Assembly: GCF_905200055.1 (NCBI RefSeq)
Contig: NZ_CAJKIS010000042.1
Span: 1-21,625 of the forward strand
DNA from: an uncultured Fusobacterium sp.
GTDB lineage: Bacteria; Fusobacteriota; Fusobacteriia; Fusobacteriales; Fusobacteriaceae
DNA: 21,625 nt
Direction: 5' to 3'
Shown here: positions 1 through 8,037 of the stretch, in pieces
Position numbering within the stretch: the stretch's first letter is position 1
Layout of the letters: every line of letters begins with the position of its first letter
The notes under the pieces: generated by a model
What the model was told of the DNA's origin: nothing
Seen by the model: only the letters and a program-made list of their open reading frames with translations
Databases searched by the model: none
Translations under genes and position numbers: made by a program

Positions 1-39
1 ACCGCAGTGTCAATGGTTCGAGTCCATTAGGAAGCGCCA
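1..39 (+). tRNA. tRNA, 3' end only (cut by window edge)
   Basis: The window opens inside a tRNA. Visible are a T arm with stem AATGG (12-16) pairing CCATT (24-28) around the loop TTCGAGT, the 3' acceptor strand AGGAAGC (29-35), a G discriminator base (36) and an encoded CCA (37-39). The variable loop appears to be the short five-base type (GTGTC). The anticodon lies off the window, so identity is unknown. A G discriminator with a short variable loop would fit tRNA-Asn among others, but this is a guess. Confidence 0.85.
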
Positions 40-88
40 TTTTTTTATTTTTTGGGAAATTTTATTGAGTAGTGTAAAGAAATATAGA

Positions 89-117
89 TTGACATCTTTT
101 AATAAATATGTTAAAAT
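89..117 (+). promoter_or_regulatory. Sigma-70-type promoter of rplS
   Basis: A perfect -35 box TTGACA (89-94) is followed after 17 bp by the -10 box TAAAAT (112-117). Transcription would start near 124, giving a leader of about 65 nt before the rplS start at 190. It separates rplS from the upstream tRNA. Confidence 0.8.
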
Positions 118-132
118 ACTGAAGTTAAATAC

Positions 133-172
133 GGATATTCCGCTTTAATATAAAGCTATTAAATGAATATCT
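133..172 (+). promoter_or_regulatory. Structured leader of rplS, candidate L19 autoregulatory element
   Basis: The leader can fold into an outer stem GATATTC (134-140) with GAATATC (165-171), extended by a G-T pair (133/172). It encloses an inner hairpin GCTTTA (142-147) with TAAAGC (151-156) and an ATA loop. The outer stem ends one base before the Shine-Dalgarno sequence TAAGGAGG (173-180). Ribosomal protein L19 leaders are known in Firmicutes and act by autoregulation. That this is a functional counterpart is inference from position and folding; I did not match it to the known L19 leader consensus. Confidence 0.45.
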
Positions 173-189
173 TAAGGAGGATTAAATAG

Positions 190-540
190 ATGAAAGAAAA
201 ATTAATTCAATTAGTAGAACAAAGCTACTTAAGAACAGACATTCCTGAATTCAAAGCTGGAGATACTATCGCAGTATACTACAAAGTAAAAGAAGGAAAC
301 AAAGAAAGAGTTCAATTATTTGAAGGAGTAGTTATCAGAGTAAATGGTGGAGGAATTGCAAAAACTTTCACTGTAAGAAAAGTAACTGCTGGAATTGGAA
401 TTGAAAGAATCATTCCTGTAAACTCTCCAATGATCGATAAAATCGAAGTATTAAAAATCGGAAGAGTTAGAAGATCTAAACTTTATTACCTTAGAGGACT
501 TTCTGGTAAAAAAGCAAGAATCAAAGAAATCAGAAAATAA
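190..540 (+). CDS. rplS: 50S ribosomal protein L19
   Basis: Encodes a 116-residue protein matching L19 of the large ribosomal subunit, which sits at the interface with the 30S subunit. Family features visible are the start of the SH3-like barrel (FKAGDTIAVYYKV, about residues 21-33), the stretch LFEGVVIRVNGGG (about 43-55), TFTVRK (59-64), and the basic C-terminal tail RRSKLYYLRGLSGKKARIKE. Length is normal for the family (about 115). The ATG at 190 lies nine bases after TAAGGAGG. The gene forms its own transcription unit between a clear promoter and a clear terminator, without the rimM/trmD neighbours common in other bacteria. Identification is secure. Confidence 0.97.
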   Translation: MKEKLIQLVEQSYLRTDIPEFKAGDTIAVYYKVKEGNKERVQLFEGVVIRVNGGGIAKTFTVRKVTAGIGIERIIPVNSPMIDKIEVLKIGRVRRSKLYYLRGLSGKKARIKEIRK

Positions 541-547
541 TAATGGG

Positions 548-580
548 AGCCAAGGATTTATTCCTTGGCTTTTTTCTTTT
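548..580 (+). terminator. Rho-independent terminator after rplS
   Basis: A nine-base-pair stem AGCCAAGGA (548-556) with TCCTTGGCT (562-570) and a five-base loop is followed directly by a T-rich tract (571-580). It ends the rplS unit, so lepB downstream should have its own promoter. I could not find a convincing one in 581-708. Confidence 0.92.
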
Positions 581-708
581 GTAGATTTTCATAAAATTTA
601 TTTAAAATTCATCTTATTATGGTAAAAGTATGATATTATTATATGGTATTTTTTTTTGTTATTTTATGTTAAAATAATAGTGTTGAAAATATTAAAAGGT
701 GGAGAGGG

Positions 709-1641
709 TTGGAAATGGAGAAGAGCAAAGTAATAATTAATGGGATCTTTTATATAATCTTAACACTAATTTTTATCTATATTTTTATCAAAGAAAAAGA
801 GTTAACTGAGATAATAAAAACATATAGAGAAAAGTTAGCAGACAAGATAGTAACTAAATTAGATGTAGAGGGAAAAGTCTTAGGAACAGTAATAAGAAAA
901 ACTATAAATATAGTTGAAACTTTAGGAACAGCTTTAATTTTAGTTTTACTAATTCAAAAATTCTATTTAGGAAACTTTCTTGTACCAACAGGATCAATGA
1001 TTCCTACTATTATGCCAAAGGATAGATTATTTGGGAATATGATAGTATATAAATTTAGAGAACCTAAAAGAGAAGAGATAATAGTTTTTAAAGAGCCTAT
1101 TCAAAATAAAGTATTATACACAAAGAGAGTTATGGGACTTCCTGGAGAAACTGTGAATATTCAAAATGGCAATCTTTATGTAAATGGAGAGAGAATAGAT
1201 AGTAGAGAGTATTCAAATATTGGTGAAATAGGAAATGAAAAATGGATTATTCCTAAAAAAGGGGATACAATAGAGATTATTCCTGGAAAAGATTATGGAA
1301 AACTATTTAGAGAAAATATGATAGATGTAGCAGAGGTACAAAAATATTTAGTAGATAATCCTGGAGCAGTTAGTGAAATTTTACCAGATCTTGAGTTTAG
1401 AGTAAATGGAGAAAAGACTGGAATGATGCTGGATCTTATTCATGACAGTAAGTATGTAGATAGAATTTTCCAAGGGGAAAATGTGGCTCTTATCTCTGAT
1501 AAGAACTATTACTTTGCTCTTGGAGATAACACAAATGGAAGTTATGACTCAAGAATGTGGGGATTTGTAAGTGAAGATAGAATAAAAGGAAAAGCTTTTG
1601 TTAGATTTTGGCCAATAACAAAAATGGGACTTTTAAAATAG
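709..1641 (+). CDS. lepB: Signal peptidase I
   Basis: A membrane-anchored serine protease that removes signal peptides from exported proteins outside the cytoplasmic membrane. The 310-residue product has two hydrophobic segments (about residues 8-27 and 70-88). The catalytic serine block PTGSMIPT follows (Ser96), then the general-base lysine in TKRVMGLPGE (Lys139), and the late conserved box GDNTNGSYDSR (272-282). About 100 residues separate the lysine region from the last box, so the non-catalytic domain is long. The start used is TTG at 709, preceded by GGTGG (698-702). An ATG six bases later (715), with GGAGAGG before it, is an equally possible start. It heads a closely spaced run with the acetyltransferase gene eight bases downstream. 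Confidence 0.95.
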   Translation: MEMEKSKVIINGIFYIILTLIFIYIFIKEKELTEIIKTYREKLADKIVTKLDVEGKVLGTVIRKTINIVETLGTALILVLLIQKFYLGNFLVPTGSMIPTIMPKDRLFGNMIVYKFREPKREEIIVFKEPIQNKVLYTKRVMGLPGETVNIQNGNLYVNGERIDSREYSNIGEIGNEKWIIPKKGDTIEIIPGKDYGKLFRENMIDVAEVQKYLVDNPGAVSEILPDLEFRVNGEKTGMMLDLIHDSKYVDRIFQGENVALISDKNYYFALGDNTNGSYDSRMWGFVSEDRIKGKAFVRFWPITKMGLLK

Positions 1642-1649
1642 GAGAGAGA

Positions 1650-2075
1650 ATGATAGTAGAATTAAAAGATAAAAAATCTCTTGAAGATATAGCTAAATTT
1701 GAAAGTGAAATTTTTGGAGTAACTGCATTTTCTTTGAAACAGTTAGAAGAAATGAGTGAAATAGAAAGATATAAGTTTATTGAGCTTTATGAAGATGAAA
1801 AAATAGTAGGTTATGTAATACTACTAGATAGTATAGATGTATGGGAAATAATGAAAATAGCTGTGGACAGGGAGCAGAGAAAAAAAGGGTATGGAGATAA
1901 ATTATTAAACTATATTTTTAACTTTGCTCAGATGCCAATAATGTTAGAAGTTAGAGAGAGCAATATTCCAGCTATAGAGTTTTATAGAAAAAATGGATTT
2001 GAAAAAATTGGAGTAAGAAAAAATTATTACCATGATACAAATGAAGCTGCACATATTATGATAAAAGAGTTTTAA
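1650..2075 (+). CDS. rimI: GNAT acetyltransferase, RimI-like (ribosomal protein S18 alanine N-acetyltransferase type)
   Basis: A 141-residue GNAT-family N-acetyltransferase. The acetyl-CoA binding motif is visible as REQRKKGYGDKLLNYIF, the Q/RxxGxG/A pyrophosphate loop. The C-terminal pattern ESNIPAIEFYRKNGFEKIGVRKNYY is typical of RimI proteins, which acetylate the N-terminus of ribosomal protein S18. The ATG at 1650 is preceded by GGAGAGAG (1641-1648), which starts on the last base of the lepB stop codon. The frame is open further upstream to 1608, but an upstream start would overlap lepB and has no ribosome binding site. RimI function is likely; substrate specificity is not shown by the sequence. 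Confidence 0.85.
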   Translation: MIVELKDKKSLEDIAKFESEIFGVTAFSLKQLEEMSEIERYKFIELYEDEKIVGYVILLDSIDVWEIMKIAVDREQRKKGYGDKLLNYIFNFAQMPIMLEVRESNIPAIEFYRKNGFEKIGVRKNYYHDTNEAAHIMIKEF

Positions 2076-2108
2076 TATTTAGAAATTTTAAATAAAGGAA
2101 GGTAAAAG

Positions 2109-3542
2109 ATGGAAAAAAATATTTATTCAAACCCTTTAGCAGAAAGATACTCTTCAAAAGAGATGTTAGAAAATTTTTCACCTAATAAGAAGTTCTCAAC
2201 TTGGAGAAAACTATGGGTAGCATTAGCTGAAGCAGAAAAAGAGTTAGGATTAAATATAACTGATGAGCAAATACAAGAGATGAAAGAAAATATATATAAC
2301 ATAGACTATGAACTTGCAGCTAAAAAAGAAGCTGAGTTTAGACATGATGTAATGGCTCATGTACACACTTTTGGAACTCAAGCTCCTAAAGCTATGCCTA
2401 TTATTCATCTAGGGGCAACAAGTGCCTTTGTAGGAGATAATACAGATCTTATTCAAATAAAAGATGGATTGGATATTATAAAAACTAAACTTGTAAATGT
2501 GATAGCTGAGATGTCAAAATTTGCTATGGAGTATAAAGATCTACCAACATTAGGATTTACTCACTTCCAAGCAGCTCAACTTACAACAGTAGGAAAAAGA
2601 GCTACACTTTGGTTACAAAGTTTATTACTAGATTTAGAAGAGTTAGAATTCAGAGAAAAAACTTTAAGATTTAGAGGAGTTAAAGGGACAACAGGGACTC
2701 AAGCAAGTTTTAAAGAACTTTTCAATGATGATTTTAGTAAAGTAAAAGAGCTAGATGAGAAAATTACAGAGAAAATGGGATTTGATAAGAGATTCCTAGT
2801 AGCAGGACAAACTTATGATAGAAAAGTAGATTCTGAAACAATGAATTTACTAGCTAATATAGCTCAATCTGCACATAAATTTACAAATGATTTAAGATTA
2901 TTACAACATCTAAAAGAGATAGAAGAACCATTTGAAAAGAAACAAATTGGATCATCTGCAATGGCATATAAGAGAAATCCTATGAGAAGTGAAAGAATAT
3001 CATCACTGGCTAAATTTGTAATAGCTTTACAACAAAGTACAGCAATGACAGCTTCAACTCAATGGTTTGAGAGAACACTTGATGATTCAGCAAATAAGAG
3101 ATTATCTCTACCACAAGCATTTTTAGCAGTAGATGCAATTTTAATTATCTGGAAAAATGTATTAGATGGTTTAGTAGTATATCCAAAGATGATAGAGAAA
3201 CATATAATGGCAGAACTACCATTTATGTCAACTGAATATATAATTATGGAATGTGTAAAAAATGGTGGAGATAGACAGGAACTTCATGAAAGAATAAGAG
3301 TTCACTCTATGGAAGCTGGAAGAATGGTAAAAGTTGAAGGAAAAGAAAATGATCTTATAGAGAGAATCTTAAATGATAAAGGATTTAACTTAGATAAAGA
3401 GAGATTATTAGAGATATTAGCACCTAAAAACTTTATAGGTTTTGCTCCAGAACAAACAGAGGAATTTGTTAATATAGAGATTAAACCTATTTTAGAAAAG
3501 TATAGAGATAGACTGGGAATGGAAGCAGCTTTAAGAGTGTAA
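2109..3542 (+). CDS. purB: Adenylosuccinate lyase
   Basis: Catalyses two fumarate-releasing steps of purine synthesis: SAICAR to AICAR, and adenylosuccinate to AMP. The 477-residue protein belongs to the fumarase/aspartase superfamily. The signature loop is GSSAMAYKRNPMRSE (281-295), with the mobile-loop serine. Two conserved histidine regions are seen, RHDVMAHVH (78-86) and GFTHFQAAQ (149-157). The signature SSAMAYKRNP and the longer length resemble the animal-type branch more than the roughly 430-residue Bacillus enzyme. The start has AAGGAAGG (2096-2103) upstream. The next gene begins two bases after the stop, suggesting translational coupling. Identification is secure. Confidence 0.97.
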   Translation: MEKNIYSNPLAERYSSKEMLENFSPNKKFSTWRKLWVALAEAEKELGLNITDEQIQEMKENIYNIDYELAAKKEAEFRHDVMAHVHTFGTQAPKAMPIIHLGATSAFVGDNTDLIQIKDGLDIIKTKLVNVIAEMSKFAMEYKDLPTLGFTHFQAAQLTTVGKRATLWLQSLLLDLEELEFREKTLRFRGVKGTTGTQASFKELFNDDFSKVKELDEKITEKMGFDKRFLVAGQTYDRKVDSETMNLLANIAQSAHKFTNDLRLLQHLKEIEEPFEKKQIGSSAMAYKRNPMRSERISSLAKFVIALQQSTAMTASTQWFERTLDDSANKRLSLPQAFLAVDAILIIWKNVLDGLVVYPKMIEKHIMAELPFMSTEYIIMECVKNGGDRQELHERIRVHSMEAGRMVKVEGKENDLIERILNDKGFNLDKERLLEILAPKNFIGFAPEQTEEFVNIEIKPILEKYRDRLGMEAALRV

Positions 3543-3544
3543 TT

Positions 3545-4063
3545 ATGAAAATAGAAAATAGAAGAGAGGTTTATTTAATTGCTTTAGTATTATTGGCACT
3601 TTATCTGTCGCTAGCTGAAAATTTTATTCCTAAACCTTTTCCTTGGATGAAAATAGGACTTTCTAATATAGCAGTTTTAATAGCACTTGAAAAATTTGAT
3701 TCTAAAATGGCAATAGAGGTTGTATTGCTTAGAATTTTCATACAAGCTCTTATGTTAGGAACACTTTTTACACCAGGATTTATAATAAGTTTATCAGCAG
3801 GTGGAGTAACTACCTTATTTATGGTAGGTCTATATAGATTTAGAAAATATCTATCTCTTTTAGCAATAAGTTCATTATCAGCTTTTCTACATAATTTAAT
3901 TCAATTGATAGTTGTATATTTTCTACTTTTTAGAAATATAACTATCTATTCAAAATCGATAATGATGTTTGTATGGGGATTTTTAATTATTGGAGTTATA
4001 GCAGGTATAATTACTGGAGTTATAGGAGAGAGATTAAATTTACGAGGAGGAAAGAAATTATGA
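3545..4063 (+). CDS. Gx transporter / heptaprenyl diphosphate synthase component I-like membrane protein
   Basis: A 172-residue integral membrane protein with about five hydrophobic segments. The stretches LYLSLAENFIPKPFPWMKIGLSN and the later GTLFTPGFIISLSAGG are typical of the family annotated as Gx transporter or heptaprenyl diphosphate synthase component I (Hpre_diP_synt_I). That family resembles the S components of vitamin ECF transporters, and its substrate is not established. The gene starts two bases after purB. Its last codon and stop overlap the glmM start (ATGA, 4060-4063), so it is sandwiched by coupled genes. No Shine-Dalgarno of its own is evident. Family assignment is good; biochemical role is unknown. 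Confidence 0.8.
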   Translation: MKIENRREVYLIALVLLALYLSLAENFIPKPFPWMKIGLSNIAVLIALEKFDSKMAIEVVLLRIFIQALMLGTLFTPGFIISLSAGGVTTLFMVGLYRFRKYLSLLAISSLSAFLHNLIQLIVVYFLLFRNITIYSKSIMMFVWGFLIIGVIAGIITGVIGERLNLRGGKKL

Positions 4064-5415
4064 GAAGATATTTTGGAACTGATGGAATCAGAGGAGAAGC
4101 AAATAGAGAATTAACAGTTGATATAGCATTGAGATTAGGATATGCACTTGGTTATTACTTAAAAAATAAAAAGAATGGAGAAAAAGTTAAAGTAATAATG
4201 GGAAGTGACACAAGAAGATCTGGTTATATGCTAAGATCAGCTTTAACAGCAGGATTAAACTCTATGGGAGTAGATATAGACTTTGTAGGAGTAATCTCTA
4301 CACCAGCAGTAGCATATATAACAAAGGCTAAAGAAGTAGATGCAGGAATTATGATTTCAGCTTCTCATAACCCAGCAAAAGATAATGGATTAAAAGTATT
4401 TGGTGGAAATGGGTATAAACTTCCAGATGAAGTAGAAGAAGAGATTGAAAATCTAATGGACTCTGTTGAGGAGATTACAAAAAATCCAATAGCTGGAGAT
4501 AAAGTTGGAAGATTTAAGTATGCAGAAGATGAGTACTATCTATATAGAGATCACCTATTAAACTCTGTAAAAGGTGATTTTGCAGGAATGAAAATAATAG
4601 TTGATGCTGCAAATGGATCAGCTTATAGAATAGCAAGAGAGGTATTTTTAGCACTAGGAGCAGAGGTTGTAGTTATCAATGACGCACCTAATGGAACAAA
4701 TATCAATGTAAAATGTGGATCTACACATCCAGAGATCTTAGCAAAAGTCGTTGTTGGATATGAAGCTGATTTAGGATTAGCTTATGATGGAGATGCTGAC
4801 AGATTAATGGCAGTAGATAGAAATGGAAATATAGTAGACGGAGATAAGATAATAGCAACTTTAGCACTTTTAATGAAGAAAAAAGGAGAGTTAAAAGGAA
4901 ATAAAGTTGTAACTACTGTAATGAGTAATATGGGACTTGAAAACTATCTAAAAGATAATGAGATTCAACTATTAAGAGCAAGTGTTGGAGATAGATATGT
5001 ACTTGAAAAAATGATAACTGAAGAAGTTGGAATTGGTGGAGAGCAATCAGGACACATTATTCTTCTAGATTACGCAACAACAGGAGATGGGGTATTAACT
5101 TCATTAAAACTTGTAGAAGCTTTAAGAGATGAGAAGAAACATCTAGATGAGATGGTAAAAGATATTAAAGATTGGCCTCAAAAACTTGTAAATGTTGTAG
5201 TTGACAACAAAAAGAAAAATATTTGGAATCAAAATAAAAATATAACTGACTTCATTGCTGTAAAAGAGAAAGAGATGGAAGGATTAGGAAGAGTACTTGT
5301 TAGAACTTCTGGAACTGAGCCACTAGTAAGAGTAATGGTAGAGGGAAAAGATATGGCAATGGTTGAAAAAGTAGTAAATGAGATAGCAGAAGTTGTAAAA
5401 AAAGAATTAGCATAA
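4060..5415 (+). CDS. glmM: Phosphoglucosamine mutase
   Basis: Interconverts glucosamine-6-phosphate and glucosamine-1-phosphate, feeding UDP-GlcNAc for peptidoglycan. The 451-residue protein opens with MRRYFGTDGIRG. It has the phosphoserine loop ISASHNP (active Ser102), the Mg2+ loop DGDADR (243-248), the sugar-binding motif GGEQSGH, and a C-terminal phosphate-binding loop RTSGTEPLVRVMVEG. The ATG at 4060 is chosen because it gives the canonical N-terminus and follows GAGGAGG (4044-4050). The frame is open back to 3973, but that would lie inside the preceding membrane-protein gene. The ATGA overlap with that gene implies coupled translation. Identification is secure. Confidence 0.97.
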   Translation: MRRYFGTDGIRGEANRELTVDIALRLGYALGYYLKNKKNGEKVKVIMGSDTRRSGYMLRSALTAGLNSMGVDIDFVGVISTPAVAYITKAKEVDAGIMISASHNPAKDNGLKVFGGNGYKLPDEVEEEIENLMDSVEEITKNPIAGDKVGRFKYAEDEYYLYRDHLLNSVKGDFAGMKIIVDAANGSAYRIAREVFLALGAEVVVINDAPNGTNINVKCGSTHPEILAKVVVGYEADLGLAYDGDADRLMAVDRNGNIVDGDKIIATLALLMKKKGELKGNKVVTTVMSNMGLENYLKDNEIQLLRASVGDRYVLEKMITEEVGIGGEQSGHIILLDYATTGDGVLTSLKLVEALRDEKKHLDEMVKDIKDWPQKLVNVVVDNKKKNIWNQNKNITDFIAVKEKEMEGLGRVLVRTSGTEPLVRVMVEGKDMAMVEKVVNEIAEVVKKELA

Positions 5416-5430
5416 ATAGGGAGAATAAAG

Positions 5431-6144
5431 ATGTATAAAGTTTTTTCAAAAATTTATGATAAATTCATGGAATACTCAGATTATGGTGCTTGGGAAAAAG
5501 TTGTAGAATCTCTTATAGCTGAAGGAAAGCCAAATGGAAAAACTCTTTTAGACATTGGTTGTGGAACAGGGGAACTTTTAACTAGAATGGCAAAAAATTA
5601 CCAATGTCATGGAATGGATCTATCTGAAGGAATGTTAAAAGTAGCTGAGAAGAAATTAAGACATAGAAATGTAAGACTTTATCTAGGAGATATGGTTGAT
5701 TTCAATACTGGATTTCAATATGATATAATGGTTTCACTTTTTGATACTGTAAATCATGTATTATCACTTGAGGAGTTAATTAGCCATTTTAAAAGTGTTG
5801 AAAGATCTTTAAAAGATAACGGAGTATATATCTTTGACATTGTAGATAGAGAGTTTATGAATGAGATGTTTCCAAATGATCTTTTTGTAGATGATAGAAA
5901 GGATCTAACTTGTATTTGGGAACATGAAATAGAGGAAGGAATAGATTATATAGATGCAACATATTTTATAAAAAACTCTAAGGGAAGTTTTGATAAGGTA
6001 TGTGAAAGCTATGGTAAAAAAATATTCACTTCTGATGAAATGGAAAAGGCAATAGAAGAATCTGGATTAAAGTTAATAAAGATCATTGAAAATAATGAAA
6101 TAGCAGGTCGTCGTAATGTGTATTTATTAAAAAAAATGGCTTAA
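5431..6144 (+). CDS. Class I SAM-dependent methyltransferase
   Basis: A 237-residue protein with the Rossmann-type SAM-binding motif LLDIGCGTGELL (39-50), an acidic post-motif segment CHGMDLSEGML, and a motif near YDIMVSLFDTVNHV. The overall pattern (N-terminal YDKFM, then motif I, then FDTVNHVLS) matches small methyltransferases of the Methyltransf_25 type, with no substrate apparent. GGGAGA precedes the ATG at 5431, 15 bases after the glmM stop, so it closes the lepB-to-glmM run. No obvious terminator follows before the ATP synthase promoter, so read-through is possible. Confidence 0.85.
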   Translation: MYKVFSKIYDKFMEYSDYGAWEKVVESLIAEGKPNGKTLLDIGCGTGELLTRMAKNYQCHGMDLSEGMLKVAEKKLRHRNVRLYLGDMVDFNTGFQYDIMVSLFDTVNHVLSLEELISHFKSVERSLKDNGVYIFDIVDREFMNEMFPNDLFVDDRKDLTCIWEHEIEEGIDYIDATYFIKNSKGSFDKVCESYGKKIFTSDEMEKAIEESGLKLIKIIENNEIAGRRNVYLLKKMA

Positions 6145-6188
6145 TATTGACCTGTATATATTGAAGAAAAGTCCATAAAAATAAAAAG

Positions 6189-6217
6189 TTGACGAATAGC
6201 GATAAAAATTATAAAAT
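6189..6217 (+). promoter_or_regulatory. Probable promoter of the ATP synthase operon
   Basis: A -35 box TTGACG (6189-6194) and a -10 box TAAAAT (6212-6217) are separated by 17 bp, about 27 bp before the atpZ start. A TATAAT at 6220-6225 is a better -10 match by itself but has no -35 at proper spacing. It may contribute. Confidence 0.65.
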
Positions 6218-6243
6218 TATATAATGTTGATGGTGAATCATTA

Positions 6244-6453
6244 ATGAAATGGATAACGAAAGATTTGATTAGATATCTTGCATTATTAGGACATTTGGGC
6301 TTTGTAATAATGGGAAATATACTTGTATGCATATTTATCTATAAATTAATAGAAAAATATTTTTTTAAAAGTACCATGCTTTTTATTTTTCTGTTGTTAT
6401 TGGGAGTAGCTAGTGGATTTTATAATGTATATAAGTTAATAATGAAAAAATAA
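6244..6453 (+). CDS. atpZ: AtpZ/AtpI-family protein (small ATP synthase assembly protein)
   Basis: A 69-residue protein with two membrane segments (about residues 10-34 and 43-62). The pattern LLGHLGFVIMGNILVC and GVASGFYNVYKL is typical of the AtpZ family (PF09527 type), small proteins encoded at the head of F1Fo ATPase operons and linked to c-ring assembly or Mg2+/Ca2+ uptake. It starts the atp operon, 12 bases before atpI. Only a weak GGTGA (6232-6236) precedes the ATG, so translation is probably low, as expected for an accessory protein. Family assignment rests on motif pattern and position. Confidence 0.75.
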   Translation: MKWITKDLIRYLALLGHLGFVIMGNILVCIFIYKLIEKYFFKSTMLFIFLLLLGVASGFYNVYKLIMKK

Positions 6454-6465
6454 GGCGGTATAAAG

Positions 6466-6843
6466 TTGGAGCAGATAAAAAGCATATTTAAAAGAGCTGG
6501 AATAGCAGCTGCAATTATATTGATCTATGGAATTGTAATTAAAAATGAGTATGTATATATAGGTATGTTTTCAGGGTCTGTAATGTCTATCATCATGTTT
6601 TATATGATATGTATGGATATAAAATCTATAGCAGCGTCAGAATCAGTTTCTCGTAAAAGAGGATTTATAGGATATGCAAAGAGATATTTAGTTTATGGAG
6701 TATATCTTGGAGCAATGGCAAAATTTTTTGGATTGCCAATGTTATTAAGTTCAGCAATAGGGTTATTAAATGTAAAAGTAATAATACTTTTAATGACTCT
6801 TTCTGAAAATATAGGGAGGCTTAGAGATAAGTTTCTTAGATAA
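6466..6843 (+). CDS. atpI: ATP synthase subunit I
   Basis: A 125-residue protein with four hydrophobic stretches, matching subunit I of F-type ATPase operons, a non-structural membrane protein that helps assemble the c ring. The basic segment KRAGIAAAIILIYG near the N-terminus and the later GFIGYAKRYLVYGVYLGAMAKFFG fit the family. The start is TTG at 6466, preceded by AAGGCGG (6452-6458). The next ATG in frame is well inside the first membrane segment, so TTG is preferred. It lies between atpZ and atpB, its standard place. Confidence 0.8.
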   Translation: MEQIKSIFKRAGIAAAIILIYGIVIKNEYVYIGMFSGSVMSIIMFYMICMDIKSIAASESVSRKRGFIGYAKRYLVYGVYLGAMAKFFGLPMLLSSAIGLLNVKVIILLMTLSENIGRLRDKFLR

Positions 6844-6867
6844 AGAATGAAAGGAGGGTAAAAACAG

Positions 6868-7677
6868 ATGAGATTAGGAGCAATAGAGTTCGTCGCCCCA
6901 CCTCTAGTAGAAGGACCTAGAATTGTATTTTTTATTCCTTTGCCAGAAGCACTTCATAAGATACCTTTTGCAATGGAAATGGCTAATGGTCAATATGGAC
7001 TACCTGTTTCAATAACAGTTGTAACAACTTGGTTTATTATTCTAGCACTCTTTCTTATATTTAAATGTGGGACTAAAAGGTTAGAACTTATACCTGGGAA
7101 ACTTCAAATACTGTTAGAAAGTGTTTATGAATTTCTTGATGGAATTGTAGAGCAGATGCTTGGTTCATGGAAAAAGAAGTATTTTTCATATATATCAACA
7201 CTTTTTCTATTTATATTTTTATCAAATATAGTGTCATTCTTCCCAATTCCTTGGTATTCAGTAGATGGAGGAGCAATTTCTTTTGCACCAGCTTTTAGAG
7301 CACCTACAGCTGATCTAAACACAACAGTTGGACTAGCACTATTGACAACATTTGCTTTCTTAAAGGCAAGTATTAAAACAAATGGTATTGGAGGCTACCT
7401 AAAAGGATTTGCACAACCTATACCTGTTATGCTACCTCTAAATATAATCGGAGAATTAGCAAAACCAGTAAACATATCTGTCAGACTTTTTGGTAATATG
7501 TTCGCTGGAGGAGTTATCATGGGACTTTTATATATGGCAGTACCATGGGGAATTCCGGCACCTTTACATCTGTACTTTGACCTATTCATGGGACTTGTAC
7601 AAAGTTTTGTATTTATTATGTTAAGTATGGTATATATTCAAGGAGCTTTAGGCGACAGTGAGTATGTAGAAAATTAA
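6868..7677 (+). CDS. atpB: ATP synthase Fo subunit a
   Basis: A 269-residue membrane protein that forms the ion half-channels beside the c ring. The essential arginine is in SVRLFGNMFAGGV (Arg206), in the fourth or fifth helix, and the family stretch LMGLVQSFVFIMLSMVYI-like follows at 240-257. Several strong hydrophobic segments are present (about 50-66, 108-124, 153-167, 212-228, 236-258). The strong AAAGGAGGG (6850-6858) precedes the ATG. Together with the Na+-type c subunit downstream it is expected to conduct Na+. Identification is secure. Confidence 0.96.
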   Translation: MRLGAIEFVAPPLVEGPRIVFFIPLPEALHKIPFAMEMANGQYGLPVSITVVTTWFIILALFLIFKCGTKRLELIPGKLQILLESVYEFLDGIVEQMLGSWKKKYFSYISTLFLFIFLSNIVSFFPIPWYSVDGGAISFAPAFRAPTADLNTTVGLALLTTFAFLKASIKTNGIGGYLKGFAQPIPVMLPLNIIGELAKPVNISVRLFGNMFAGGVIMGLLYMAVPWGIPAPLHLYFDLFMGLVQSFVFIMLSMVYIQGALGDSEYVEN

Positions 7678-7710
7678 AAAAGAAATTAAGAACTTTTAGG
7701 AGGTTATAAA

Positions 7711-7983
7711 ATGAATGAAATGTTATTAGCAAAAACAATAGTATTAGCAGCGTCAGCAGTTGGTGCAGGATGTGCAATGATCGCAGGATTAGGACCAGGG
7801 ATTGGAGAAGGTTATGCAGCAGGTAAAGCAGTAGAAGCAGTAGCTAGACAACCAGAAGCTAAAGGAAACATCATTTCAACAATGATCCTAGGACAAGCAG
7901 TATCAGAATCAACAGGGATTTACTCTCTAGTTATAGCTCTAATTCTACTTTATGCAAACCCTTTCATTGGAATGTTAGGATAA
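7711..7983 (+). CDS. atpE: ATP synthase Fo subunit c, Na+-binding, two-carboxylate type
   Basis: A 90-residue hairpin of two transmembrane helices forming the rotor ring. It aligns without gaps, shifted by one residue, with the Ilyobacter tartaricus c subunit. The Na+-site residues Val64, Glu66, Ser67, Thr68 and Tyr71 are all present (GQAVSESTGIY, 61-71). The position equal to Ilyobacter Gln32 is Glu33 (GPGIGEGYAAGKA). Two carboxylates per site, with retained Na+ ligands, is the motif described for the F. nucleatum rotor ring. The polar loop ARQPEAKGN contacts F1. AGGAGG precedes the ATG, a strong site fitting a subunit needed in many copies per complex. Confidence 0.97.
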   Translation: MNEMLLAKTIVLAASAVGAGCAMIAGLGPGIGEGYAAGKAVEAVARQPEAKGNIISTMILGQAVSESTGIYSLVIALILLYANPFIGMLG

Positions 7984-8037
7984 TTTCTTTGAAAAAGAGA
8001 AATGAACTAATTATCATTTAGAAAGGAGGTAGGAAAT

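Noticed and set aside
3973..4059. Upstream extension of the glmM frame.
   Set aside because: It lies in the preceding membrane-protein gene, lacks a ribosome binding site, and the canonical GlmM N-terminus starts at 4060.
6220..6225. Perfect TATAAT before atpZ.
   Set aside because: Its spacing from TTGACG is 25 bp; TAAAAT at 17 bp is the better partner, so it is not listed as the main -10.
8000..8019. Six-base inverted repeat between atpE and atpF.
   Set aside because: All A/T except one pair, with an eight-base loop; too weak to claim as a processing or termination signal.
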